A stretch of DNA of 5,080 nt from JBQCHF01 sp051953655 (GTDB lineage: Bacteria > Actinomycetota > Actinomycetes > Motilibacterales > Motilibacteraceae), in assembly GCA_051953655.1 (NCBI GenBank), contig JBQCIO010000211.1:1-5080 (forward strand), in the 5' to 3' direction. This document shows positions 4,978 through 5,080 of the stretch, in pieces. Position 1 is the stretch's first letter. Every line of letters starts with the position of its first letter. The position numbers and the translations under genes were made by a program. The notes under the pieces are model-generated. The model saw only the letters and a program-made list of their open reading frames with translations. It searched no databases and was not told the origin of the DNA.

Positions 4978-5080
4978 TCCTCCCCCCCCCCGCCCCCTGG
5001 GGGGGGGCCGCCCCGGGCGCCGGCGCCCGCCCCCCGCCCCCCCCCCCCCCGCGCCCCCCGCCCCCCGGGGGCCCGGGGCG
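4978..5080. other. Low-complexity G/C homopolymer tail, probable sequence or assembly artefact
   Basis: From 4999 to the end the sequence contains only G and C. Runs include 10 C (4982-4991), 9 G (4999-5007) and 14 C (5037-5050). This differs sharply from the normal codon-structured DNA up to about 4970. It fits a low-quality contig end, with polymerase or base-calling failure in GC-rich DNA. No feature can be supported within it. Confidence 0.75.

Overview
The window is very GC-rich DNA (about 66% in the left-end transposase fragment, roughly 73-83% in the chromosomal genes I sampled). It has GTG starts, strong GGAGG-type ribosome binding sites, Ala/Arg/Gly-rich proteins and long antisense open frames. 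Together with the protein types, this points to a high-GC actinobacterium. A Geodermatophilaceae-like actinomycete is my guess from general resemblance and is not proven here.

Layout from left to right: (1) the last 61 codons of an IS110-type transposase on the + strand (1-186), running into a strong hairpin (190-231). (2) A secreted M23 peptidoglycan endopeptidase on the - strand (290-1099), with a candidate promoter and a repeat cluster upstream. (3) An alpha/beta-hydrolase lipase/esterase on the - strand (1345-2289). (4) A 265-bp divergent intergenic region. (5) A stand-alone cobalamin-binding small subunit of the acyl-CoA mutase type on the + strand (2555-2965). (6) A 94-bp near-perfect nested palindrome (2985-3078) filling the convergent gap. 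(7) An aminoglycoside-phosphotransferase-fold kinase on the - strand (3096-4112). (8) A classical short-chain dehydrogenase on the - strand (4185-4940). (9) About 100 bp of almost pure G/C homopolymer runs (4978-5080), which looks like a poor-quality contig end.

The genes do not form one obvious pathway. The peptidase and lipase are both - strand but have a 245-bp gap with its own candidate promoter, so they are probably separate units. The lipase and the B12 subunit are divergent. The kinase and dehydrogenase are co-directional with a 72-bp gap and could share a transcript. Most of the window is ordinary chromosomal gene content.

The most unusual signal is non-coding. The 94-bp palindrome at 2985-3078 and the hairpin element at 173-231 share a 12-mer (CGTGATCCTTCC), the same spacing of an inverted TCACG, and a hairpin with a 10-nt loop centred on a 6-bp palindrome. 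This suggests a family of interspersed palindromic elements that serve as convergent-gene terminators or protein-binding sites. The first copy appears to be interrupted or abutted by the IS110 end, so the element may also be the insertion target. No tRNA, rRNA or CRISPR array was seen.
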